DNA of 64,000 bases from Pseudomonas mohnii (GTDB lineage Bacteria; Pseudomonadota; Gammaproteobacteria; Pseudomonadales; Pseudomonadaceae). Shown here in pieces: positions 36,469-44,453 of this stretch. The notes beneath the pieces were generated by a model. That model had not been told where the DNA came from, made no database searches, and was given only the letters and a program-made list of their open reading frames with translations. How positions within the stretch are numbered: the stretch's first letter is position 1; every line of letters starts with the position of its first letter. The stretch is from NCBI RefSeq assembly GCF_900105115.1, contig NZ_FNRV01000001.1:5331001-5395000 (forward strand), given 5' to 3'. The translations under genes were made by a program, and so were the position numbers.

Positions 36469-37281
36469 ATGCCCTTCCTGACCATAGACGGACAAGCCCT
36501 TCACTATATTGATCAAGGCACTGGCCCGGCGGTGCTGCTGGCCGGCAGTTACCTGTGGGACCAGAACATGTGGGCGCCGCAGATTGCTGCGTTGTCGCAA
36601 CAGTATCGGGTGATTGCGCTGGACTTGTGGGGCCATGGTGAATCCGGGCGGCTTCCGGAGGGCACACGGTCGCTGGATGATATCGCCCGTCAGGCGCTGG
36701 CGTTGATCGATCATCTGGAAATAGAACGCTTCACGCTGGTGGGGCTTTCGGTCGGTGGCATGTGGGGCGTGCGGTTGGCGTTGTCGTCTGCGCAACGACT
36801 CAACGGCCTGGTGCTGATGGACACCTATGTCGGCGTCGAGCCGGAGCCGACCCGGCAATACTATTTTTCGCTGTTCAAGATGATCGAGGAAAGCGGCGAA
36901 ATATCGCCGCAATTGCTCGACATCGTGGTGCCGATCTTTTTCCGTCCGGGCATCGATCCGCAGTCGGCACTGTACCGGGACTTCCGCGCCAAACTCGCCG
37001 CGTTGCCGCCTGAACGCCTGCGCGAAAGCATCGTGCCGATGGGGCGGATCACCTTTGGCCGAGAGGATCTGTTGCCACGCCTGGGCGAATTGAACGCCGC
37101 GACGACGCTGTTGATCTGTGGCGATCAGGACAAGCCACGTCCACCCGGCGAAGCGCGGGAAATGGCCGAGCTGATAGGTTGCCCTTGTGTGTGGGTGCCG
37201 GACGCGGGGCATATTTCCAATCTGGAAAATCCGCAGTTCGTCACTGAAGTGTTGCTCGGGTTTTTAGCCGAGAGACACTAG
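36469..37281 (+). CDS. Alpha/beta-fold hydrolase
   Basis: This is a 270-residue serine hydrolase. The nucleophile elbow is LVGLSVGGMWGVRLA, the aspartate lies in LLICGDQDKPRPP and the histidine in VPDAGHISNLENP; HGESGRLPEG marks the cap region. The fold matches 3-oxoadipate enol-lactonase/esterase-like enzymes, but the substrate is unknown. It has GGAGTCATCCG before the ATG. It is monocistronic, ending at a palindrome. Confidence 0.85.
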   Translation: MPFLTIDGQALHYIDQGTGPAVLLAGSYLWDQNMWAPQIAALSQQYRVIALDLWGHGESGRLPEGTRSLDDIARQALALIDHLEIERFTLVGLSVGGMWGVRLALSSAQRLNGLVLMDTYVGVEPEPTRQYYFSLFKMIEESGEISPQLLDIVVPIFFRPGIDPQSALYRDFRAKLAALPPERLRESIVPMGRITFGREDLLPRLGELNAATTLLICGDQDKPRPPGEAREMAELIGCPCVWVPDAGHISNLENPQFVTEVLLGFLAERH

Positions 37282-37292
37282 TCGGTTGTAAT

Positions 37293-37328
37293 GGCCCCAT
37301 TGCGAGCAAGCTCGCTCGCGATGGGGCC
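37293..37328. repeat. REP-like hairpin between the hydrolase gene and dsbG
   Basis: GGCCCCAT and ATGGGGCC flank the internal palindrome TGCGAGCAAGCTCGCTCGCG. The near-symmetric stem lies between two converging genes and probably ends both transcripts. Confidence 0.65.
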
Positions 37329-37335
37329 GATGAGG

Positions 37336-38103
37336 TCACTTGGGTCCGAGAATCTTCACCAGTTTGTCCGGCGACGGCGCACCTTGCTGCTGTTGCAGCT
37401 CGCCCTTGTCATCCATGTAGAAGATCGCCGGCGTGGCTTGCAACTCCAGGTCTTCCATCAACTGCATGTTCGCCGCGAGTTTCGCTTGAATCGCCGGTGG
37501 TACATCCTTCAACGCCTTGAGCGAACTGCCCTTGCCAGCGGCTTCGTGGTCCGCCAGGGCTTTTTGCGGGTCCTTGGCGGCGAGCAGTGCGGCGGACTTG
37601 CCCGGACTGTCTTCGCGAATGATACCGACCATGATGTGGCGCAACTGCACCTTGCCAGCCTTGACCCATGGCCGCGCCTGCTCCCAGAACAGGTTGCAGT
37701 AGGGGCAGTTCGGATCGCTGAACAGGTAGACGATGCGCGGGGCATTCTTGTCGCCGTCGCCGATCCAGCTGCTCGCCTCGAACTTGCCCCAGACCTCCTT
37801 GGACATTGGCCCGTAGACCAGTTTCTGCAACGGCGCGCTGCTCAGGTCATTGCCCTCGGCGTCGTACAGATTGCCCAGCAGCACATGCTTGCCATCCGGT
37901 GTCAGGTACAGCGCCATGCCGCGGTTCTGATATTGCGCCGCATAACCGCGCAGGCCATCGGGAGCGTCGAACTGGCCGACGATTTTCGCGCCTTTGGCTT
38001 CGATCTTCTTGATCGCCTCGGGCAGCTCTTCGGCCTGCACCGATGGCAGGTGCAGCAGGGCGGCACCCAGGCTCAGGGTCAGCAGATGGCGGAGGCGGGG
38101 CAT
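37336..38103 (-). CDS. dsbG: Thiol:disulfide interchange protein DsbG
   Basis: This is a 255-residue periplasmic protein with a signal peptide (cleavage near VQA-EE) and a thioredoxin-like domain bearing the active site SDPNCPYCNLFW. The N-terminal 80 residues are the DsbC/DsbG dimerisation domain, and the cis-proline loop is LQATPAIFY. It acts as a disulfide isomerase or protects single cysteines from sulfenylation, reduced by the DsbD encoded upstream. GGAAACTGCC precedes the ATG. Its start overlaps the end of the tlpA-like gene by 25 bases. Confidence 0.9.
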   Translation of the reverse strand: MPRLRHLLTLSLGAALLHLPSVQAEELPEAIKKIEAKGAKIVGQFDAPDGLRGYAAQYQNRGMALYLTPDGKHVLLGNLYDAEGNDLSSAPLQKLVYGPMSKEVWGKFEASSWIGDGDKNAPRIVYLFSDPNCPYCNLFWEQARPWVKAGKVQLRHIMVGIIREDSPGKSAALLAAKDPQKALADHEAAGKGSSLKALKDVPPAIQAKLAANMQLMEDLELQATPAIFYMDDKGELQQQQGAPSPDKLVKILGPK

Positions 38104-38933
38104 GGCAGTTTCCTTGAAGAGGTGGCAGGAGCGGTATCGAAATTTTCCAGTGCGCGAGCCAGGCTGGCTTGCGACAACTCGCCCAGATGGCTGCCCAGCA
38201 TGCGACCCTCAGGGCTATAGAACAGCGTAGTCGGCAACGCCATGGAGCCGACGGCATGGCCCAAACGGCCGCTGCCGTCGAACAGCACGTTGGACAGGCT
38301 CAGGCCCTGGGTTTCCAGAAAAGTGCTGACACTTTGCATGCTTTCCGCCTGGTTGACGAACAGGAAGGTCAGGTCCGGGCGTTGTTGCTGGGCGCTTTCG
38401 AGCACAGGCATTTCCCGGCGACACGGTGGACACCAGGTGGCCCAGAGATTGATGACCAGCGGACCGCCCTTGTAGTCGGCCAGTTGCACGGTTTCACCGG
38501 CGGCGTTGCGCAGGGTGATGTCCGGCAGGCGCGTGCCTTGTTCGTAGATGCTCAAGGAGAACGTCGCCAGCAGCCAGAAGGCCAGGCCACTCGCCACGCC
38601 AAAGCCCAACGGGCGACGCAGTCCCGGACGGCGCCAGGCGCGGTACAGCGTGGCAAGTACCAGCGCGATTACTCCCGGCCAGGCGAGGAAACCGCCGTCG
38701 CGCAGGTCGATGATCTGCCAGGGATCGTTGCGATAGTGCATCCAGTAAACGGCGACAAAACTGATCCGCGCCGCGAGCATGCCGATCAGGAACAGACTGA
38801 ACAGCACCGACTCGGGGTTTTCGCCACCGCGCTTGGCCACCCGCCAGCCGACGAATGTCGCCAGTGCCAATGCACTGATCAGCAGTAGATGGTTAAGCGC
38901 GATGGCAAAGGTGCCGAGGGTGAATGTCAGCAT
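38079..38933 (-). CDS. TlpA/DsbE-like membrane thioredoxin
   Basis: This is a 284-residue inner-membrane protein. Four hydrophobic helices fill the first 135 residues (ALNHLLLISALALATFVGW and SVLFSLFLIGMLAARISF among them), a prolipoprotein diacylglyceryl transferase-like module. A periplasmic TlpA-type thioredoxin domain with active site NLWATWCPPCRREMPVLE follows. It probably carries reducing power within the Dsb pathway. The ATG overlaps the dsbD stop as TAATG, so translation is coupled. The P. aeruginosa counterpart would be PA2477, as I recall. Confidence 0.83.
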   Translation of the reverse strand: MLTFTLGTFAIALNHLLLISALALATFVGWRVAKRGGENPESVLFSLFLIGMLAARISFVAVYWMHYRNDPWQIIDLRDGGFLAWPGVIALVLATLYRAWRRPGLRRPLGFGVASGLAFWLLATFSLSIYEQGTRLPDITLRNAAGETVQLADYKGGPLVINLWATWCPPCRREMPVLESAQQQRPDLTFLFVNQAESMQSVSTFLETQGLSLSNVLFDGSGRLGHAVGSMALPTTLFYSPEGRMLGSHLGELSQASLARALENFDTAPATSSRKLPCPASAIC

Positions 38934-40669
38934 TAACGGGCGTCTCGGGTGGTGGTCCAGCGTTGCAGGAAAGTGGTGGCATCGACCTCGCCAGTGATGC
39001 GCTGGCTGCGACGCTCGTTGCCATCGGCACCGATCCACAGCAGGCTCGGTGGTCCCGGCACTTTATAGCGGCCAAGCAATTGGCGACTGGCGGCATTGTC
39101 GGCGGTGACGTCCAGGCGGAGCAAGCGTACGTCGCTCAGGGCTTGGAGCACGTCAGCTTTGGCGAACACCTGTTTTTCCATGACCTTGCACGACACGCAC
39201 CAGTCCGCATAGTAATCCAGCAGCACCCACTGGCCCTGAGCCTGCGCCGCGTCGAGTTGCCGTTGCAGTTCGGCGGGGTCCTTGATGGTGGTGAAGGCGT
39301 CGTGGCCGACCGGGTTTGTGGCGCCGCGCGCGTTGGCGACGCTATAGACCTGCAATGGCTTGAACAGATCATCCGCGCCACCCGCCGCACCGATCATCAA
39401 CAGACTGCCCCACAACCCGAGCAGCAGCGAACTGGCACCGAACAAATGAGCGACACGGCCAAAGCCTTCCGACTGTTTCCAGGCGCTATACGCCGCAATC
39501 AACAACAACGCCCCACACAAGCCAACCCACAGCGACTCATCCAGCACCGGGCGCAGCATCAGCAACGCGGTGGCGAGGAACAGGAAGCCGAAGATGCCTT
39601 TGAGCAGGTTCATCCAGGCGCCAGGTTTGGGCAGGAAGCGATTACCGACGGTCACCAGCAGCAACAGTGGCACGCCGATGCCGATGCCCATGGCAAACAG
39701 GATCAACCCGCCATGCAGCGCGTTACCGCTTTGTGCGATGTAGAGCAGGGCGCCGGCCAGCGGAGCGGTCATGCACGGGCCGACCAGCAGGCCCGACAAG
39801 GCCCCCAGCACACCGGCACCGACCAGACTGCCACCACGCTGATTGCGCGAAACGTTTTCCAGGCGATCGCGTACGGCCACCGGCAGCTGCAGTTCGAAGA
39901 AACCGAACATCGGCAACGCCAGCAGGACGAAAATCGCCGCGAAACTGCCGAGCAGCCACGGGTTCTGTAACAGTGCCTGCAGGTTCGCACCGAGCAGCGC
40001 CGCGAGCACGCCCATCGCCGCATAGACCAGCGCCATGCTCACCACATAACTGCTGGCCAGGGCAAAACCGCGCTTGGGCGAGGCGCCGCTGCCGACGATC
40101 AGCCCGGCCAGGATCGGCAACATGGGCAGCGAGCACGGGGTAAAGGCCAGCAGCAGGCCCAGGCCGAAGAACACCAGAAGACTTAAGCCGAGTGCCCGCT
40201 GCTGCAGGCCATTGGCCAAGGCTTGATCCGCGGCTTCGTCTGTCGCGACGCTGGCAACTTTACCCCCCAGATCGACGACTTGGGTCTGCGGCGGATAGCA
40301 CAAACCGGCATCGGCACAACCCTGGAAACCCACCTTGATCTGGCCGCTGGCACCGGCGGGAATCTTCAGTTCCAGGCCCTGGCGATAGACCTGCTGATCA
40401 CCGAAAAACTCGTCGCTGTGAGCTTCGCCTTCCGGCAGCGCTGGATGCTGTTCAGCAGGCAAGCCATCGAATTTCAGGCGCTTTTGATACAGGTAATAGC
40501 CATCGGCAATCTGCCAGAACAGTTGGGTTTCACCGGATTCCAGGCGTTCAGAGGTGAAAGTGAAAGCTTTGCCGACCGGAAGAAAGTCGGGTTTGGTCTC
40601 AAACGGATTGGTTCCCGCCTGGGCCAGACCCGAGAGCAGGAGAAAAAAAAGTAAAAACAGACGACGCAT
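38933..40669 (-). CDS. dsbD: Thiol:disulfide interchange protein DsbD
   Basis: This is a 578-residue protein that moves electrons from cytoplasmic thioredoxin to the periplasm. It has a signal peptide, the N-terminal DsbD-alpha domain with CADAGLCYPP, a multi-helix core with LLAFTPCSLPMLPILAG and VGPCMTAPLAGALLY, and the C-terminal thioredoxin domain with YADWCVSCKVMEK. All three cysteine pairs are present. The ATG at 40669 follows AAGG; 12 further codons upstream are not kept. It heads the leftward dsbD-tlpA-dsbG operon, divergent from a two-component system. Confidence 0.92.
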   Translation of the reverse strand: MRRLFLLFFLLLSGLAQAGTNPFETKPDFLPVGKAFTFTSERLESGETQLFWQIADGYYLYQKRLKFDGLPAEQHPALPEGEAHSDEFFGDQQVYRQGLELKIPAGASGQIKVGFQGCADAGLCYPPQTQVVDLGGKVASVATDEAADQALANGLQQRALGLSLLVFFGLGLLLAFTPCSLPMLPILAGLIVGSGASPKRGFALASSYVVSMALVYAAMGVLAALLGANLQALLQNPWLLGSFAAIFVLLALPMFGFFELQLPVAVRDRLENVSRNQRGGSLVGAGVLGALSGLLVGPCMTAPLAGALLYIAQSGNALHGGLILFAMGIGIGVPLLLLVTVGNRFLPKPGAWMNLLKGIFGFLFLATALLMLRPVLDESLWVGLCGALLLIAAYSAWKQSEGFGRVAHLFGASSLLLGLWGSLLMIGAAGGADDLFKPLQVYSVANARGATNPVGHDAFTTIKDPAELQRQLDAAQAQGQWVLLDYYADWCVSCKVMEKQVFAKADVLQALSDVRLLRLDVTADNAASRQLLGRYKVPGPPSLLWIGADGNERRSQRITGEVDATTFLQRWTTTRDAR

Positions 40670-40716
40670 GAATAAGCCTTGGTTCTGTACAAGTGAAAAG
40701 CACAATGGGCGGTAGC

Positions 40717-40735
40717 GATTAACCGATGATTAACC
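40717..40735. promoter_or_regulatory. Tandem response-regulator site between dsbD and dsbR
   Basis: GATTAACC occurs twice with an 11-base period (40717 and 40728). On the other strand this reads GTTAAT-N5-GTTAAT, close to the PmrA/QseB-type box of OmpR-family regulators. It lies in the divergent promoter region and is a probable binding site for the adjacent regulator. Confidence 0.6.
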
Positions 40736-40823
40736 CTGGCAGCCTTGTGGCGGCAGCACTTGCGGCATAATGTCCGCTTAATCGGTCGCCGGCCTAATCC
40801 GCTTTATTTCTGCGAGGCTTTTC

Positions 40824-41504
40824 ATGCACGTTCTGGTTTGCGAAGACGATGAGTTGATCGCCAGCGGCATCGTCGCCGGCCTCTCCGCCCAGGGCTTGAC
40901 CGTGGAGCATGTGGCCACGGCATCCGCCGCCCGGGCGATGCTCAAGGTCGCGGAGTTCGATGTGATGGTGCTCGACCTCGGGTTGCCTGACGAGGACGGT
41001 CTGAAGTTATTGCAGCAACTGCGTCACAACGGCCTGGAGTTGCCGGTGTTGATCCTCACGGCCCGGGACTCGGTCACCGACCGCGTCGACGGCCTGCAGG
41101 CCGGTGCCGACGACTACCTGCTCAAACCTTTTGACCTGCGTGAACTGGCTGCACGCCTGCACACCTTGTTGCGTCGGGTGGCGGGACGCAGCGTCAACCT
41201 GATCGAACACGGTGCCCTGACCTATGACCCGAGCAGTCGCGAGACCACGCTCGCCGGCCAGCCGGTGGACCTGTCGCGTCGTGAACAATCGCTGTTGCAG
41301 GCCCTGTTGCACAACCGTGGCCGCGTATTGTCGACCGAGCAGCTCAAGGACAGCGTCTACGGGTTCAACGACGAACTGGAAAGCAACGCCCTCAATGTCC
41401 ACATCCATCACCTACGGCGCAAACTCGGCAATGGCATTGTCGAGACCGTGCGCGGCCTGGGCTATCGCCTGGGACCGGCTGATGGTGGAGAGCCACAGAA
41501 GTGA
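40824..41504 (+). CDS. dsbR: OmpR-family response regulator (DsbR-like)
   Basis: This is a 226-residue regulator. The receiver has VLVCEDDELIASGI and phosphoacceptor DVMVLDLGLPDEDG with DDYLLKPFDL; the C-terminal winged helix shows RREQSLLQALLHNRGRVLS and HIHHLRRKLG. It resembles QseB/PmrA. Position beside the dsbD operon matches PA2479 of P. aeruginosa, described as DsbR, which responds to copper and controls dsb genes (recalled, not verified). GAGG precedes the ATG. It overlaps the kinase start by four bases. Confidence 0.87.
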   Translation: MHVLVCEDDELIASGIVAGLSAQGLTVEHVATASAARAMLKVAEFDVMVLDLGLPDEDGLKLLQQLRHNGLELPVLILTARDSVTDRVDGLQAGADDYLLKPFDLRELAARLHTLLRRVAGRSVNLIEHGALTYDPSSRETTLAGQPVDLSRREQSLLQALLHNRGRVLSTEQLKDSVYGFNDELESNALNVHIHHLRRKLGNGIVETVRGLGYRLGPADGGEPQK

Positions 41505-42826
41505 TGAGCTTGCGTTTGCGCCTGAGCCTGACGCTCGGTGCCGCGTTTGCGCTGATCTGGGCGCTGGCTGCGGCCTGGATGCTCAGCGACCTGCGCAATC
41601 AAATGATGTTTTCCCTCGACCAGCGGCTGGTGGCCTCGGCGCGGATGGTGGCCGGGTTGATGGAGCAATTGCCGCCCGTGCCGAGCAAGGGCGAGGGCAC
41701 CCATTTCAGCGCCGAACAACTGAATATCCCCGGTGGCATGGCCTGTCAGGTCAGTTCGTTGCGCGGGGAAATTCTTGCCCGTAGCCACAGTGACCCGGGG
41801 CAAACCCTGGAAGCGGAGAAAATGGGCTTCCACGATCAGATGATCGATGGTGCGCCGTGGCGCAGTTTCACCTTGGCCCGTGGCGATCTGCGGATCACCA
41901 CCGCCGACCGGCAGATCGAGCGCGAGGCGTTGAACATGTCGATCCTGCTGGCCGCTTCCGTGCCGGTGGGCGTAGCGCTGCTCGTTTGCCTGTGCCTGCT
42001 GTGGCTGGGGATCGGCCAAGGGCTCGCGCCGCTCAATCGCATGCGCGATGCGCTAATGCGGCGCAGCCCTGATTCGCTCGAGCCCTTGCAGGTCCAGCCT
42101 TTGCCCAGCGAACTGCAACCCTTGCTGGATACGCAGAATCAGTTGTTCCAGCGAATCGGCAAGACCATCGAGCGTGAGCGTCGACTGACCGGCGATGCGG
42201 CTCACGAGTTGCGCAGCCCTTTGACCGCGATCAAGACCCACCTGCAGGTGGCGCGCATGACCGAGGGTGCCGCGCGGGATCAGTCCCTGGCCCGGGCCGA
42301 AGAGGGGGCCGACCGCCTGCACCGGACCCTGGAGCAATTGCTGTTGCTGGCACGGGTCGAAGGCAGTCTGTCGTTCGATGACGGCGTGCAATGCAGCGCC
42401 GAGCAAGTGGCGAAACTGGCGATACAGGATGCGGCCGGCGGTGATCGCGAGCGTATCCGGTTCGAGGTGCCGGCCAGGTTTTCGCACGCCCCGGTGCAGA
42501 TGCCCGCCGTGCTGTCGATCGCGGCGTTGCGCAACCTGCTGGACAACGCCCTGCGCCATACCTCTGGCGAAGGTCCGGTGGAGTTGAGTTTGCAAACCAG
42601 CGGCGATCGCGTGCAGTTCGTGGTGCGGGATCACGGGCCGGGCATTGCTCAAGACGATCTGCAGCACTTGACCCAACGCTTCTGGCGCAACGGTCAAAGC
42701 ACCGGCTGCGGCCTTGGCCTGGCGATTGTTCAGGCCATCGTCCAGCGCTGCGGCTGCACCCTGCGTTTCGACAGTCGACCGGACGGGTTGCGGGTTGAGT
42801 TGACGATGCCGTTGCAACCGGTCTGA
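41501..42826 (+). CDS. dsbS: Sensor histidine kinase (DsbS/QseC-like)
   Basis: This is a 441-residue kinase. It has two transmembrane helices (LRLSLTLGAAFALIWALAAA and SILLAASVPVGVALLVCLC) around a periplasmic domain of about 120 residues, a HAMP-like linker, HisKA with DAAHELRSPLTAIKTH, and an HATPase with RDHGPGIAQDDLQH and STGCGLGLAIVQAI. The periplasmic loop has a single cysteine (GGMACQVSS). It probably controls the divergent dsb operon through the neighbouring regulator. The start may be GTG at 41501 or ATG at 41504. Confidence 0.87.
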   Translation: MMSLRLRLSLTLGAAFALIWALAAAWMLSDLRNQMMFSLDQRLVASARMVAGLMEQLPPVPSKGEGTHFSAEQLNIPGGMACQVSSLRGEILARSHSDPGQTLEAEKMGFHDQMIDGAPWRSFTLARGDLRITTADRQIEREALNMSILLAASVPVGVALLVCLCLLWLGIGQGLAPLNRMRDALMRRSPDSLEPLQVQPLPSELQPLLDTQNQLFQRIGKTIERERRLTGDAAHELRSPLTAIKTHLQVARMTEGAARDQSLARAEEGADRLHRTLEQLLLLARVEGSLSFDDGVQCSAEQVAKLAIQDAAGGDRERIRFEVPARFSHAPVQMPAVLSIAALRNLLDNALRHTSGEGPVELSLQTSGDRVQFVVRDHGPGIAQDDLQHLTQRFWRNGQSTGCGLGLAIVQAIVQRCGCTLRFDSRPDGLRVELTMPLQPV

Positions 42827-42841
42827 TCAACACTATAAGAC

Positions 42842-42934
42842 CCTGTGGGAGCGGGCTTGCCCGCGATGAGGCCCTTACATTGAATCTCAATGTTGGCTGT
42901 TTCGCCGCCATCGCGGGCAAGCCCGCCCCATAGG
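42842..42934. repeat. REP pair (inverted)
   Basis: CCTGTGGGAGCGGGCTTGCC... (42842-42868) and its inverted copy ...GCAAGCCCGCCCCATAGG (42909-42934) form a REPIN-like pair. It separates the sensor kinase gene from the GNAT gene. Confidence 0.8.
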
Positions 42935-43031
42935 TTGTTTGTCGCACATCAAAAGTAACTTCTCTCCATTGGCCGCCCGGAACTCGCGGGACTATGGTTG
43001 CCCACACTCAATGGATTGAGGGCAAAGCGCC

Positions 43032-43517
43032 ATGGAAGCATCCATACAGATCCGCAAGGCCACCCCGGCCGACGCCGGTATCATCAGCCGGATCATCGAT
43101 CGCTCCATCCGCGTCGGTTGTGCACTCGACCATCGCAACAATCCGCTGACCGTCGCCACCTGGACCCACAACAAAACCATCGAACACATCCAGCCCTGGT
43201 TGAGCGACCGACGGCTGTACCTGAATATTGCCCTGTTGCAGGACAAACCCGTGGGTGTCGCCATGGCCGCCAGCAACGGCAAGGTGGTGTTCTGTTATGT
43301 ACAACCGGAGTGGTTTCGTCGCGGCGCCGGGCAAGCGCTGGTGCAAGACCTCGAGGGCTGGTTGATCAATCAGGGCCAGCAGCAGGCGCGTCTCTATAGC
43401 ACCAGAACCGGCGAAGGGTTCTACCGGCATCTGGGCTATCGGCCCTGTTCCCGGCGCTTCACGGTCGCGGGTCTGTGTGCCATCCCCATGCACAAAGGCT
43501 TGGTACTGCCGGCATAG
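43032..43517 (+). CDS. GNAT-family N-acetyltransferase
   Basis: This is a 161-residue enzyme. It starts IQIRKATPADAGIISRII, a GNAT N-terminal pattern, and has the acetyl-CoA-binding region PEWFRRGAGQALVQDLEGWL (R/Q-x-x-G-x-G/A) and the YSTRTGEGFYRHLGYRP C-terminal motif. It transfers an acetyl group to an unknown amine. AGGGCAAAGCGCC is upstream of the ATG. It is monocistronic between a REP pair and the convergent PepSY operon. Confidence 0.82.
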   Translation: MEASIQIRKATPADAGIISRIIDRSIRVGCALDHRNNPLTVATWTHNKTIEHIQPWLSDRRLYLNIALLQDKPVGVAMAASNGKVVFCYVQPEWFRRGAGQALVQDLEGWLINQGQQQARLYSTRTGEGFYRHLGYRPCSRRFTVAGLCAIPMHKGLVLPA

Positions 43518-43596
43518 AAACCTGATCGATCGTGCGGTCAGCGGGCTTTTCCAGGTTCAGACCCGGCCCGGCGCACGATTGGCGTGGTTAGGCGGC

Positions 43597-43914
43597 TCAT
43601 GGGGTTGCAATGTCCGCCTGATCGATTTCGACCACATGGCCGGGACCCACGTCGAACAACACATAAAATTCGGTCTCAGGCTGCCTGAAGGTCAGGGTCG
43701 AATCGGCGCCGAGCTTGCCCGACACGAGAATGGTTTCGTCGTAACCGATCACATCCAGGGTCACCCCAGGCGCGCCGCTGCCATCGGAAAAACCACCCGT
43801 GCACTTGATCTGCCCGGCGTCGATGGCTTTGCATTCGCATATCGGGTTATGGGCCAGGGCGCTGGCGCTGAACATCAGCAGTGCGGCGCTCACCTGGCGA
43901 ATAAGGTCGATCAT
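43597..43914 (-). CDS. Small exported protein, third gene of the PepSY operon
   Basis: This is a 105-residue protein with a signal peptide (MIDLIRQVSAALLMFSASAL, cleavage near ALA-HN). The mature part starts NPICECKAIDAGQIKCTGGF, with three cysteines, and then forms beta-strands (VTLDVIGYDETILVSGKL, TEFYVLFDVG). The cysteine spacing suggests metal or disulfide chemistry. Its ATG overlaps the previous gene's stop (ATGA), with GAGGTACACC upstream. I do not know a named homologue. Confidence 0.7.
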   Translation of the reverse strand: MIDLIRQVSAALLMFSASALAHNPICECKAIDAGQIKCTGGFSDGSGAPGVTLDVIGYDETILVSGKLGADSTLTFRQPETEFYVLFDVGPGHVVEIDQADIATP

Positions 43915-44453
43915 GGTGTACCTCTTTGTGTGCTCAGCCAGGCGAGGGTGGCGGGGGAGGCCTGGCTCAGAGGAATGGATGCCTGGTGCATCGCGCCGTC
44001 CCAACCTTCCATGGTGATCCACAGTTCCGCGTCGGCCGTGGTTCTGGCCGGGATCGGCAACATCGCGCTCATGCGGTACGGCGTGCCGACGAAAATCACC
44101 CCGGCGGCGCGCAGGCTGCGCGGTTTACCGATGCGCAGGTAAGTCGCCTTGACCTGTTCGCGGCAGCTGGCGCACAGCGCCGCGTTGAAACTCTTCATGT
44201 AGCCGGCCGGGCCATCGAGCTGCGGGGCCTCGTTATGCAACTCGGCCAGGCGCAGGCTCCACGGACCGACGGTGACTTCGCCGATGTCCCGTTCGCCCAG
44301 GCCGGTGTCACCCCGGGACAGCGCAGCGTCGGCGAAATACTCGGGCATGAAACCCAGCGGCACCAGCAACAGCAGAACGTTGATGTGAAAGCGCCACTTG
44401 TGCCAGAAACGGCTCAACGGCGAACGCGGTTTTTCAGCGGCGACCGGGTTCAT
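43911..44453 (-). CDS. Membrane-anchored protein, second gene of the PepSY operon
   Basis: This is a 180-residue protein with an N-terminal transmembrane anchor (HINVLLLLVPLGFMPEYFAD) and a periplasmic domain. Notable parts are a CxxC motif in NAALCASCREQVKATYLR and the terminal segment ELWITMEGWDGAMHQASIPL. The CxxC suggests a redox or metal-binding site. It overlaps the PepSY gene by four bases (ATGA) and the 105-residue gene by four bases. The family is unknown to me; the role is inferred to be with the PepSY protein in metal or electron handling. Confidence 0.72.
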   Translation of the reverse strand: MNPVAAEKPRSPLSRFWHKWRFHINVLLLLVPLGFMPEYFADAALSRGDTGLGERDIGEVTVGPWSLRLAELHNEAPQLDGPAGYMKSFNAALCASCREQVKATYLRIGKPRSLRAAGVIFVGTPYRMSAMLPIPARTTADAELWITMEGWDGAMHQASIPLSQASPATLAWLSTQRGTP

